From contig JAKOVW010000079.1 in the NCBI GenBank assembly GCA_029781865.1, positions 248,001 to 312,000 of the forward strand: a DNA stretch of 64,000 nucleotides, read 5' to 3'. This document shows positions 55,081 through 63,417 of this stretch, in pieces. The stretch's first letter is position 1, and every line of letters starts with the position of its first letter. The position numbers were made by a program, and so were the translations under genes. The notes under the pieces were generated by a model. That model was given only the letters and a program-made list of their open reading frames with translations. It was not told the origin of the DNA and searched no databases. This DNA is from Bacteroidota bacterium (GTDB lineage: Bacteria > Bacteroidota > Bacteroidia > Chitinophagales > Saprospiraceae).

Positions 55081-55794
55081 TTAAATTAACCCATTGGCAA
55101 GCTTACTGAAACACCTGTCTAATTCTTTCTTGTAAATTCTGCCAACAGGCAATCGGGTTGAGCCCACAAGAATTTGAGCCGCGCTTACAGACTGAATTTT
55201 ATCCATGCTGACCAGATACGATTTATGGATCCTTACAAATTGATCTTTTCCGAGTACATTATATAAAGAGCCAATTTGATATTTGGTTACTATACTGGAA
55301 TCGAGCAAATGAATTCGCACATAGTCTTTTAAGCTTTCTATATAAACTATGTCTTTCAGGTATATCTTAACCTGGCGCTTATCGACATTAAAAAATAGAA
55401 AAGCAGGTTCGTTTACTATTGATTCCGCATATTGTTTTTTGAGCGCATGCAACTTCATTACTTTTTCAATGGCCTGTAAGAAACGCTCCAATTCAATAGG
55501 CTTCAAAAGATAATCAACTACATTTAGCTTATAACCCTCCAGAGCAAAATCATCATACGCGGTGGTAAGAATTGTGTAATAATCCCCTTTAAGCGACTTT
55601 ATAAATTCAATACCATTCATTTTGGGCATATTTACATCGACAAACAAAACATCCATTTTTTCATTCGCAAGCACATGAAGTGCGTCCAAACCATTTTCAC
55701 AAACTGCCCGAAGGTTTAATTGCGGAGCATGGACTAAATAGTCTTGTAGTATTTTGACGGCTAATGGCTCATCTTCTAAGATCAAACAATTCAT
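55081..55794 (-). CDS. LytTR-family response regulator
   Basis: The product (237 aa) has a receiver domain (about 1-120) with acidic pocket E7-D8-E9 and phospho-acceptor Asp53 (LFVDVNMPKMNG), and Thr and Lys in ILTTAYD and LLKPI. A LytTR DNA-binding domain follows (about 140-230; KIYLKDIVYIESLKDYVRIHL and DQFVRIHKSYLVS). It is the output partner of the histidine kinase that overlaps its 5' end by 26 nt. Target genes are unknown. Confidence 0.92.
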   Translation of the reverse strand: MNCLILEDEPLAVKILQDYLVHAPQLNLRAVCENGLDALHVLANEKMDVLFVDVNMPKMNGIEFIKSLKGDYYTILTTAYDDFALEGYKLNVVDYLLKPIELERFLQAIEKVMKLHALKKQYAESIVNEPAFLFFNVDKRQVKIYLKDIVYIESLKDYVRIHLLDSSIVTKYQIGSLYNVLGKDQFVRIHKSYLVSMDKIQSVSAAQILVGSTRLPVGRIYKKELDRCFSKLANGLI

Positions 55795-56872
55795 TTCCTC
55801 TATATGAATTTAAATTAATAAATAACTCCAATTTAAATTGATTCTGGTCTATATAATATTTAAAATTAAAATCTTTATAAAGAAGTTTGATTTGCTTTTG
55901 CACATTGGATAGTCCAGTTCCTTTTTTTAGCACCTCATTTGAACAAACCGGATTAGTCGCAATCAGTGTTAATCTCCCATTAATTAAATTCAATTTAAAA
56001 GATGCAATTGCTCCGTGTACGTCACAATGTTTATAACTATTTTCGACAATTGGCAGTAATATTAAGGGTGTAATCTGTTCTTCTTCTTTATCAATATTGA
56101 TTTCCAATTTCACTTCCATTCTGTTTGAGAAACGCAACTGCTGCAACTCAATATAATCGGCAATCATTTTCAATTCATCTTTAATTGAAACTGTTTTTTG
56201 CACAGTATCATAAAGAGTATATCGCATGAGTTTTGAGAGCCTCATAACGGTATCGGCCGTATTCTCGGATTTCTCTCTGGCTAATGAATAAATACTATTC
56301 AGGGTATTAAACAGAAAATGAGGATTAATTTGGGACTTCAAATGCATTAATTCCGCCCTGCTTCGTTCTATTATTAATTTTTTTTCTTTTTTAATTAACT
56401 CTGATCTCAATTTATATAGCTTAACAGAAACTGCAATACCTGCAATTTGCACAAGATCCAACAAAGAATAAAAATAACGGGCTACAAAGGTTGGAACAGA
56501 CAAGATTACATTCTTGTCTTTATATATGCATGGCCAGATAATGAGATGCATCATCATTCGCATCAAAAAAGCGCCAACCAATAAACTTATTATGGTAAAC
56601 AGAATAAATTGGACTCTCCTCTTATCATCTATCCAGGAAGGGATCAGGCCATACAATATAAAATAGACAACGGTAATTTTAATAATCAATAGCAAAAAAA
56701 CCGCTAAGACGGCTTTATAAAATAAACTTAACTCAGGATGCGATAAAAAAGATGGAGAAAGATACAATTCGTTGTATAAACAAATTATATAATAAATACC
56801 CCAGAATAAAAAATGATAACCCAGTCTATTTTTCACCTTTTCAAAATTGATCAATTTCTTTAAAATCAACAC
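55769..56872 (-). CDS. LytS/AlgZ-type membrane sensor histidine kinase
   Basis: The protein (367 aa) has about four membrane helices (about 20-150), a short coiled linker (KKEKKLIIERSRAEL) and the His_kinase family domain. The phospho-acceptor His185 is in LKSQINPHFLFNTLNSIYSLA. Near the end, PIVENSYKHCD (N box) and a KGTGLSNVQKQIKLLY G box form the ATP site. There is no separate sensor domain, so the signal is likely sensed in the membrane. It forms an operon with the LytTR regulator. Confidence 0.92.
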   Translation of the reverse strand: MLILKKLINFEKVKNRLGYHFLFWGIYYIICLYNELYLSPSFLSHPELSLFYKAVLAVFLLLIIKITVVYFILYGLIPSWIDDKRRVQFILFTIISLLVGAFLMRMMMHLIIWPCIYKDKNVILSVPTFVARYFYSLLDLVQIAGIAVSVKLYKLRSELIKKEKKLIIERSRAELMHLKSQINPHFLFNTLNSIYSLAREKSENTADTVMRLSKLMRYTLYDTVQKTVSIKDELKMIADYIELQQLRFSNRMEVKLEINIDKEEEQITPLILLPIVENSYKHCDVHGAIASFKLNLINGRLTLIATNPVCSNEVLKKGTGLSNVQKQIKLLYKDFNFKYYIDQNQFKLELFINLNSYRGNELFDLRR

Positions 56873-57038
56873 AAAATAAATACAAACAACAAGAATTTAC
56901 CCCCGAACAACAATTGCCAATAAAATTCAATTCGCACCTGGATAGGTAATCCGTGTTGTTTGTCATGTGCAAACTGCCGTTATGATACTTTTTATTTATC
57001 TCACGGCGACACACGGTATCTTGAGCAAAAAACAAACA

Positions 57039-58787
57039 ATGCTTAGGAATTCTTATTTGATTTTGTCGTTGGTTATCTTTATTTCAACTGTAAAAGGACA
57101 GTATTTTACTAAAATAAACACAGGTCCGTTGGTCAATTCACCTGGAGATTCAAGAAGTGTGAATTGGGTGGATGTTAATAATGATGGTTGGGTCGATTGT
57201 TTTATCAGCAATGGTCCAACTGGCGGACAAAACAATTCACTTTTCATCAATGATACGCATGGCAATTTTACTGCTGTTATCAACGACCCTATAGTATTGG
57301 ACAACAAACCTTCAGATGGAGCAAGTTTTGCGGATCTCGATAATGATGGAGACCTGGATGCTTTTGTGGTTAACTGGTATGGGGTTAACAAACTGATGTA
57401 TATAAATCATGGCAATGGTAGTTTTACACAAATCGATACAGGAGTCATTGTGAATGATGGAGGATATTCAGAAACCGCTGCCTGGGGAGATTATGATAAA
57501 GATGGCTTTGTGGATCTGTACATTACCAATAGTGCCGGAGATCGCAAAAATTATTTATACCATAATAATGGCAATTCCTCTTTCACAAAGATCATTACTG
57601 GTTCAATGGTTACAGATGCCCTTAGTTCACGAAGCGTAAACTGGACTGACATCGATAATGATGGTGACCCCGATCTTTTTGTGAGTAATGAGAACAATCA
57701 AAATGAAAACATCTATAGAAATGATGGAATGGGATTGTTTACGAAACTAAACACAGGCCCTCTTCTTACAAATCTGGGTAATACGATGAGCAGCAGTTGG
57801 GCGGATATTGATAATGATGGGGATTTAGATGTATTTCTGGCAAATGATCAGGGTTTTAACTCACTTTTTATGAACAACGGATCATTTAATTTTACCAAAT
57901 TAGTTAATGACACTTTGGTCAAAACACCTTCACGCTCATTTAGCAGTGCATGGAGCGATATAGACAATGATGGTGATTTGGATTTATTTGTTACAAATGC
58001 GTTTGGAACTGCAAAAAAACAATTGAACTTTTTATATATAAATGATGGTGCCGGTCACTTCACAAGAAACAGTTCAGATATAGTTGCCCGGGATTCATCC
58101 TGGTCGTATGGCTGCGCTTTTGGTGATTATGATAATGATGGCTTCGAAGATCTCGCTGTGGCAACTTGCAGATATGGAGGAATCGATTATCCTGATTTCC
58201 TTTATCATAACAATGGAAATTCAAACCACTGGATCACCATTCAATTATCCGGCACTTATAGCAACCGTTCAGGGATCGGCACTAAAATACGGGTGAAAGC
58301 AGTCATCAATGGAGCACATGTCTGGCAAATGAGAGAAATTTCAGCACAAACATCCTATTGCGGACAAAATGATATGCGTGTTCATTTCGGACTTGGGATT
58401 GCAACTCTGATAGACTCTATTCAAATTGAATGGCCCCGTGGGATGATAGAATTCTATAAGGACATCCCGGCAGACCAATTTTTACACTATTCTGAAAAAA
58501 TAGTGAATACAACCAATAATTCCGGATTGAATAATCTGGAGTTTAATGTCTTTCCAAATCCTGGTTCAAAATCGATTAGTCTTTCCTTATCCAATGATTA
58601 TTTCCACGAAAGTGATCAGGTCCTAATATGCGACATCCATGGCAAGGTGCTTATCCGCATTACACCAATTCATACCCGTATATTGAGCATTGAGCTGACA
58701 AAATATAAATTGCACACTGGAACATACTTCATAAAACTCAATAGAAACGGGATGGAAATGATTCGGAAATTCATTTTAGAAAATTAA
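57039..58787 (+). CDS. Secreted VCBS/ASPIC repeat protein with T9SS sorting domain
   Basis: The product (582 aa) has a signal peptide (MLRNSYLILSLVIFISTVKG). From about 25 to 400 it has a run of FG-GAP/VCBS beta-propeller blades with calcium-type motifs (DVNNDGWVDCF, DLDNDGDLDAF, DYDKDGFVDLY, DIDNDGDPDLF, DIDNDGDLDVF). An ASPIC/UnbV domain follows at about 405-480 (NSNHWITIQLSGTYSNRSGIGTKI). The end (FNVFPNPGSKSISLSL ... GTYFIKLNRNG) is a T9SS sorting domain. It probably acts on the cell surface in adhesion or binding. ATG 57039 was chosen over an upstream one, as it starts the signal peptide. Confidence 0.88.
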   Translation: MLRNSYLILSLVIFISTVKGQYFTKINTGPLVNSPGDSRSVNWVDVNNDGWVDCFISNGPTGGQNNSLFINDTHGNFTAVINDPIVLDNKPSDGASFADLDNDGDLDAFVVNWYGVNKLMYINHGNGSFTQIDTGVIVNDGGYSETAAWGDYDKDGFVDLYITNSAGDRKNYLYHNNGNSSFTKIITGSMVTDALSSRSVNWTDIDNDGDPDLFVSNENNQNENIYRNDGMGLFTKLNTGPLLTNLGNTMSSSWADIDNDGDLDVFLANDQGFNSLFMNNGSFNFTKLVNDTLVKTPSRSFSSAWSDIDNDGDLDLFVTNAFGTAKKQLNFLYINDGAGHFTRNSSDIVARDSSWSYGCAFGDYDNDGFEDLAVATCRYGGIDYPDFLYHNNGNSNHWITIQLSGTYSNRSGIGTKIRVKAVINGAHVWQMREISAQTSYCGQNDMRVHFGLGIATLIDSIQIEWPRGMIEFYKDIPADQFLHYSEKIVNTTNNSGLNNLEFNVFPNPGSKSISLSLSNDYFHESDQVLICDIHGKVLIRITPIHTRILSIELTKYKLHTGTYFIKLNRNGMEMIRKFILEN

Positions 58788-59051
58788 TTAAAAATACCGA
58801 AAGCCAAAATAAACCATTGCTTATTCTTGCTTGTCAACATACAGCTGGCGACTGATTAATTTTAAAAAACGCTTAAGTCACTAAATTAAAAAATTCAGTT
58901 CCCATAGAATTCCCTTGCAACTCAATATAATTTTATTTGGTTTAGTGACAACCAAAGGAGACATTATTTATTTTTCATACATTTGCAAACCCAGGTCAGG
59001 TGATGGCACAAAATAGATGCAAATCTGATTTATTCCAGAGCGATGGATGTT

Positions 59052-59684
59052 TCATTTTTTAATTCTCTTCATTCTTATTTTGTATATTTTTGATGCAAAT
59101 ACTTTAGGCGCCGCAAATGCAACAAATAAAATGGAATACATGAGCAAAGGAACCAGAATGGAAACAAAACAAAGCAGAAAAGCAATGAGGTTATAGAATA
59201 TGGCATAGCGATAAATAATTTTATAAGCGCTATAATATTCTCTTTGGCTATCTTCAATCAAACGTGCATTATAGGCATAGGTGCATAACAAATCGGCTGC
59301 AACCGAAATCAAAATATAATTTAATCCAAACATAGCCAATGCAGTACCACCTTCCTTATCCAGGTATTCCGCCAAAACAGCTGTAGGAAATGGAGTTAAG
59401 GTTACCACGAATAAAAGAAAACCATTAATCCACATAAAATTAGTGTCTATTCTATGGACGAACTCAAGAGCTAAATGATGGTTTATCTAGCAAACCATTA
59501 TCGTAACAAAACCTATGGCAAAAGCCAGAAAAGATTGCCAGTGATGCAAACAAGTCGCTATCAGTTTTTCATCTGACTTAATATGCAAGGTGCTAATCAA
59601 CTCCAACACTAAAAGGGTTATTGCGATGGCAAATACACCATCGCTAAAAGCCTCAATTCTTGTCGTTTTTTTCTGTGTTTCCAT
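59052..59684 (-). pseudogene. TMEM175-family (DUF1211) channel gene interrupted by an amber stop
   Basis: The frame encodes a TMEM175-like channel protein of about 210 residues. The first part reads METQKKTTRIEAFSDGVFAIAITLLVLEL, with the family FSDGVFAIAITLL motif. At 59487-59489 the codon is TAG. The frame continues without shift: INHH at once, then HRIDTNFMWINGFLL, PFPTAVLAEYL and four more membrane segments to 59052. Homologs carry Trp just before NHH, so TGG to TAG is the simplest explanation. Bacterial TMEM175 proteins are potassium-permeable channels. It may be a fresh pseudogene, a sequencing error or a read-through gene. Confidence 0.82.
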
Positions 59685-60086
59685 AAACTACCCCGGTATT
59701 CAATCCCTGACTTACAAAGCCAATTTAAAGGTCAAAGTAAGTAAAAATCAAGATACTAAAGGCAGTCAATCTCCGGCTATCGCATCTGACGGAATTCCTG
59801 ACAATTTCAATTCGCGAAAGTCTTATGAAGTCAGCTGTTGATAGGTACAGACCTGTTTATTCAACATCACAATTAATTAATGAATACCAAACCATAGGAG
59901 GTTTACGCAATAAACGCGAGGCCAATTTACAGATGACATAAATACAAATCACATTGCATATCAATAAGTTAAGTAAGTTACAACATGATTTTACAATTCG
60001 GTAACATCGTTTTACAACGAAAAGGAGTGGCTGATTTTGGTTGAACAATACCTTTACTTCATTATTTCACCATATAAGTTCCTATC
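59685..60086. other. 402-nt intergenic region
   Basis: No gene is supported. A frame at 59590-59841 overlaps the TMEM175 remnant in antisense and has no family pattern. No hairpin followed by a T-run was seen. Confidence 0.5.
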
Positions 60087-61115
60087 ATGTTTAAACTATT
60101 TCTTACTTTTTTCATATTCATTGAGTCAATGGTTGGCTCTCAGTTGAAGCAGGATAATCATAAGCCAACATCTAGCAATATTATTTTCAAGTCCACAGAC
60201 GGAGGACAAACCTGGCAAGACATAAGTGATGGCCTTTCGGAAAATGAGCCTGCAAGATTTGTTCTTCCTTATAAAGACCAAGTCTTTTTAGCCTTTGAAA
60301 CAGGTATTTATCGTAGTCAAATTAATGAACCAACACCGATATGGAATAAGGATTTTTTGCTGGATGAAAAAATTTCGGAAATTTTTCGAGGCGCTGATGG
60401 ACCGTATATCCGGAGTTATGAAAATGGTTTCTACAAGGAATTATCGAAGACCGGTATTTGGCTTCCGGTATTTTCTGTTTTAAATGGCAATAGAGTAAGA
60501 AGCATTTTAGAAGCATCAGACGGAGCCCTTTACATCAGCAGCGATAATGGCATCTTTAAATCAAGGGATAGAGGTCAAAACTGGAAACAGGTTGTTCAGG
60601 GTCAACAAGTATTAAGCCTGGTAGAACTCAATGGTGTGATCATAGGAGGTGGATTTCAAGGCTTGATCAGATCAATAGACAATGGGAATCATTGGAATTG
60701 GGTGTTAACAAACCAAGGTTCGATTCGAAAAACAGGAATTATAAATGGCCATTTTTACGCAATAACTAATGGCAATGGTCCTTGGGACGAAATTATGAAA
60801 GACCAAGACGGACTAGCCAACAGCTTTATTATTTCATACGACAATGGTAAAACCTGGACAAATCTTGATGATGGACTTACTGCAGGCAGGTACGTTTATG
60901 ATCCAAATCAAAGGCAAATAGTGCAATTTCTTAATGATATTGAACAACAGGATGGATACCTCTTTTGCAGTCTTAACTCCGGAATTTACAGGTCGTGTAA
61001 TCAGGGTAAAACATGGGAACTTGTTTTTGCAGATACAAGCAAACTGATGTTCACCTTTGCCGTTTCCGGGAAAGTGATTTATGCAATCAGATCGAGCTTA
61101 TTAGGAGGGTGTTGA
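60087..61115 (+). CDS. Exported BNR-repeat protein
   Basis: The product (342 aa) has a signal peptide (MFKLFLTFFIFIESMVGS). The rest forms a beta-propeller of sialidase/sortilin-type BNR repeats with SxDxGxxW-type Asp boxes: FKSTDGGQTWQDIS near 32-45, FKSRDRGQNWKQV near 155-167, RSIDNGNHWNWV, ISYDNGKTWTNL and RSCNQGKTWELV. Sialidase catalytic residues are not evident, so a binding or sensory role is more likely. It starts a two-gene unit with a membrane-spanning winged-helix regulator 22 nt downstream, which suggests that the two work together. Confidence 0.82.
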   Translation: MFKLFLTFFIFIESMVGSQLKQDNHKPTSSNIIFKSTDGGQTWQDISDGLSENEPARFVLPYKDQVFLAFETGIYRSQINEPTPIWNKDFLLDEKISEIFRGADGPYIRSYENGFYKELSKTGIWLPVFSVLNGNRVRSILEASDGALYISSDNGIFKSRDRGQNWKQVVQGQQVLSLVELNGVIIGGGFQGLIRSIDNGNHWNWVLTNQGSIRKTGIINGHFYAITNGNGPWDEIMKDQDGLANSFIISYDNGKTWTNLDDGLTAGRYVYDPNQRQIVQFLNDIEQQDGYLFCSLNSGIYRSCNQGKTWELVFADTSKLMFTFAVSGKVIYAIRSSLLGGC

Positions 61116-61137
61116 AAAAAACATCTTATTTTTCGGC

Positions 61138-62028
61138 ATGCAAATCACCCGTTTATTCCGATTTTTCCTGCCTGCCATACTGTTCGTTTTACCAGGAATG
61201 CTATGGTCATCCACTTCAATACCGGACCAATTTCAAGGCAACTTAATTCCAGAAAAAGTAAACCTGGCACTACGCCGAACTGTTGATGGCTTGCTTAGAG
61301 CCCTGGGTGACAGCACGAGTCGCATACCAGCCATCGAGCAAGCCGGAATGGGTATTTGGCGGGTTCGCATTGATCAACCGTTTTTATACGATCAACTTCC
61401 GGCTTTGCTTCAATCTTCTCTGGACCAATATGACATTCATCAGGCTTACCAGGTTGCTGTTCGCAATTGCACGGATGATCAAATCGATTTAGGATATCAT
61501 CAATTTGATGTCTTGAAAAACAATGTTGTTCCTTGTAAAGGTCGCGACTTTCCCGCCGGTTGCCATTATATCGAAATTACTTTTTTGGACAATAAGCTTA
61601 AGAATGCGCAATGGGCAAATAATCCCTGGATGTATCTACTTCTGTTTTGCGGATTAATTGGTTTATGGCTATTTGGACGATACAAACTGAATAAAACGAC
61701 AATCAGGACTGATGATGATACGGAATTATTGGAATTCGGAAATTCTCGCCTAAACGTAAGCCAACAGTTGCTCCTTTATGGTAACACCCAGCAAAATCTT
61801 ACTTTCCGCGAAACGAAGTTGTTGCGTCTTTTTGCTGTTAGCCCCAACCAATTACTGGAAAGAGATTATATCCTCCAACAAGTATGGGCTGATGAGGGAG
61901 TTCTTGTAGGACGAAGTATTGATGTTTTCATATCGAGATTACGCAAAAAACTAGCCGCAGATCAATCTATCGGAATAGTTGCTGTGCACGGCGTTGGATA
62001 CAGAATGGAAACAGATAAAATTTCTTGA
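61138..62028 (+). CDS. Membrane-spanning winged-helix regulator with periplasmic domain
   Basis: The protein (296 aa) has an N-terminal signal or helix (about 7-25), a periplasmic part (about 26-163), a membrane helix (about 164-180, MYLLLFCGLIGLWLFG) and a C-terminal cytoplasmic OmpR/PhoB-type winged helix (about 200-295). That domain has TFRETKLLRLFAVSPNQLLERDYILQQVW and SIDVFISRLRKKLA. It is a one-component regulator like ToxR in parts but with the order reversed. Three periplasmic Cys (111, 133, 142) lie in NCTDDQ and VPCKGRDFPAGC. The partner is likely the BNR protein. The signal and targets are unknown. Confidence 0.82.
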   Translation: MQITRLFRFFLPAILFVLPGMLWSSTSIPDQFQGNLIPEKVNLALRRTVDGLLRALGDSTSRIPAIEQAGMGIWRVRIDQPFLYDQLPALLQSSLDQYDIHQAYQVAVRNCTDDQIDLGYHQFDVLKNNVVPCKGRDFPAGCHYIEITFLDNKLKNAQWANNPWMYLLLFCGLIGLWLFGRYKLNKTTIRTDDDTELLEFGNSRLNVSQQLLLYGNTQQNLTFRETKLLRLFAVSPNQLLERDYILQQVWADEGVLVGRSIDVFISRLRKKLAADQSIGIVAVHGVGYRMETDKIS

Positions 62029-62124
62029 TTTATTACGAGGTTCAAATAGTACAGATGTTCATTGCATCTGGATTCAATCAAGTTGTGAATGATATTCAAT
62101 CCAGTTGGTATATATGAGTAAAAT

Positions 62125-62682
62125 TTATTCCGTATTTTCAGTATATTTTTTAAACAGTTTATCCCAACCCCGTAAACTGCCAATAATATAAATAAAGAAC
62201 AAACCCAATTTAAAAAATGATGCCGGAATATTAGTAGGTCGCGTAATACATTTTGCATTCATTCTTTTTGTAAAATAGCCAAGTTTAGACATATTCATTT
62301 GTCCTTTACTATCCAAATCATTGTCCAAAACCAATCCTCCCATACATTGATAAAATTTGAACATATCAAGGCCCGGTCGATATTCAACAATACATTTTAG
62401 GATTTCATTTTTATTATTAAAAGCTATGTGTGCTTTTCCCCTATCCACAGTTATCGTTTCTCCTGCTCCGGCTATATGTTGCTTTCCTTCGATAAGAAAT
62501 TTTACTTCTCCTGATACTACCTGAAATAACTCATCCTGATTTAAATGAATATGTTCAAAAGGAACAAATCCATTTGGCTCCACCTTCCATTCAATGATAA
62601 ATGCTTCTGGTGTTGAAGAAAGGCACCGAAAAGATTCCCCGGTAATTTTGTTTGAAAATCCTTTAAACAAATCAGTTGCCAT
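62125..62682 (-). CDS. Cupin-domain protein with C-terminal membrane helix
   Basis: The product (185 aa) has a cupin beta-barrel (about 15-110): EHIHLNQDELFQVVSGEVKFLIEGKQ with the metal-ligand HxH...E set, and GAGETITVDRGKAHIAFNN as the second cupin motif. A linker and a hydrophobic segment near 155-170 (FKLGLFFIYIIGSLRG) close the protein. Cupins range from enzymes to sugar or auxin binders; the activity is unknown. The ATG at 62682 gives the simplest start. It is convergent with the winged-helix regulator gene. Confidence 0.78.
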   Translation of the reverse strand: MATDLFKGFSNKITGESFRCLSSTPEAFIIEWKVEPNGFVPFEHIHLNQDELFQVVSGEVKFLIEGKQHIAGAGETITVDRGKAHIAFNNKNEILKCIVEYRPGLDMFKFYQCMGGLVLDNDLDSKGQMNMSKLGYFTKRMNAKCITRPTNIPASFFKLGLFFIYIIGSLRGWDKLFKKYTENTE

Positions 62683-62812
62683 AAGTTTAATGATCAATTA
62701 AAAACTTTAGATATCATTCAAATTAACATTCAACAAAATTGCTAAAAAATTCTAATCCTTACCATTAACTCATTCTATTATTTTCCAACTGCAACGCGAG
62801 ATTTGCCAAAAC

Positions 62813-62844
62813 AATAAAAGCCATGTATTGACATGGCTTTTATT
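62813..62844 (-). terminator. Intrinsic terminator after the tmRNA gene
   Basis: A perfect 14-bp inverted repeat (62813-62826 with 62831-62844, loop of four) lies 66 nt past the tmRNA 3' end. On the reverse strand it ends in GGCTTTTATTGTTTT, a T-rich run. It could also limit read-through of nearby transcripts. Confidence 0.75.
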
Positions 62845-62910
62845 CATCGAGTGATATTTAAATAAACAACGAACTGATTCCTTGCTTATCAAATTAATCA
62901 TTCATCATTG

Positions 62911-63279
62911 TGGAGCTGGCGGGAGTCGAACCCGCGTCCAGAGAAAGAATCGATAAGCTTTCTACATGTTTAGTTTCTTATTTGATTGTCAGGTTATGAG
63001 GAGCTTAAGAAACGAGCTTTCAAAACCTTATTCCCGTATTGTCTCGTCTGTCAAAAGGGACCATTGACAAACCAGCCTGATGTTTGTTTGATGCGCCGAC
63101 CGAAGTTTATCAGACATCCGCTCCGGGGCACAGAAGCAATCTAACTCAATGAATTAGGCTGCAACGGCAAAAGAAGTATTGCCATCTATGGTTTGATAAC
63201 CGTTTTTAACGTAGCGTGCTATCATCCTACGACATGCTTACCAACCCATTACATTTCCTGTCGATTCCAATACAACCCC
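62911..63279 (-). ncRNA. ssrA: Transfer-messenger RNA (tmRNA)
   Basis: On the reverse strand the RNA begins GGGGTTGTATTGGAATCGACA and ends in a T-arm and acceptor strand (GACGCGGGTTCGACTCCCGC, then CAGCTCCA). GGGGTTG pairs with CAGCTCC, including G-U pairs. The final A at 62911 is the discriminator; no genomic CCA follows, so it would be added. The tag is read from GGC at 63183: G N T S F A V A A, stop at 63154-63156, after the E. coli-like context ATAGAT. tmRNA with SmpB rescues stalled ribosomes and marks the nascent chain for proteolysis. The length of about 369 nt is normal. It lies between the cupin and purC genes. Confidence 0.93.
63154..63183 (-). other. tmRNA proteolysis-tag reading frame
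   Basis: The nine tag codons read GNTSFAVAA and end in TAA. The last residues, AVAA, resemble the LAA/AMAA ends recognised by ClpXP-type proteases. The start at Gly follows the Bacteroidota pattern (GENNYALAA and relatives). Confidence 0.8.
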
Positions 63280-63417
63280 AATTTGGCTATAGTGTGACTG
63301 TGCGTATGTGTTTGTGTTGATACAAATACAAAAAGTGAGTATTCGGATCTCACTCCTAAAACTGCTTTCAGCTTAAGAAAAACACTAACAAGACAGAATC
63401 GGATTTCGTTCCGTTTA

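Noticed and set aside
59590-59841. 83-codon plus-strand frame
   Set aside because: Half of it is antisense to the TMEM175 gene; the remaining part shows no family pattern.
61101-61114. Strong Shine-Dalgarno-like TTAGGAGGGTG before a TTG
   Set aside because: The frame it would serve is short and out of phase with the winged-helix gene. It codes for the end of the BNR protein (LLGGC).
62052-62070. Small hairpin CAGATG ... CATCTG after the winged-helix gene
   Set aside because: A 6-bp stem without a T-run; not enough for a terminator.
62911-62940. tRNA-like end (TGGAGCTGGCGGGAGTCGAA)
   Set aside because: It is the 3' part of the tmRNA; no anticodon arm lies at tRNA distance, and the matching 5' end is at 63279.
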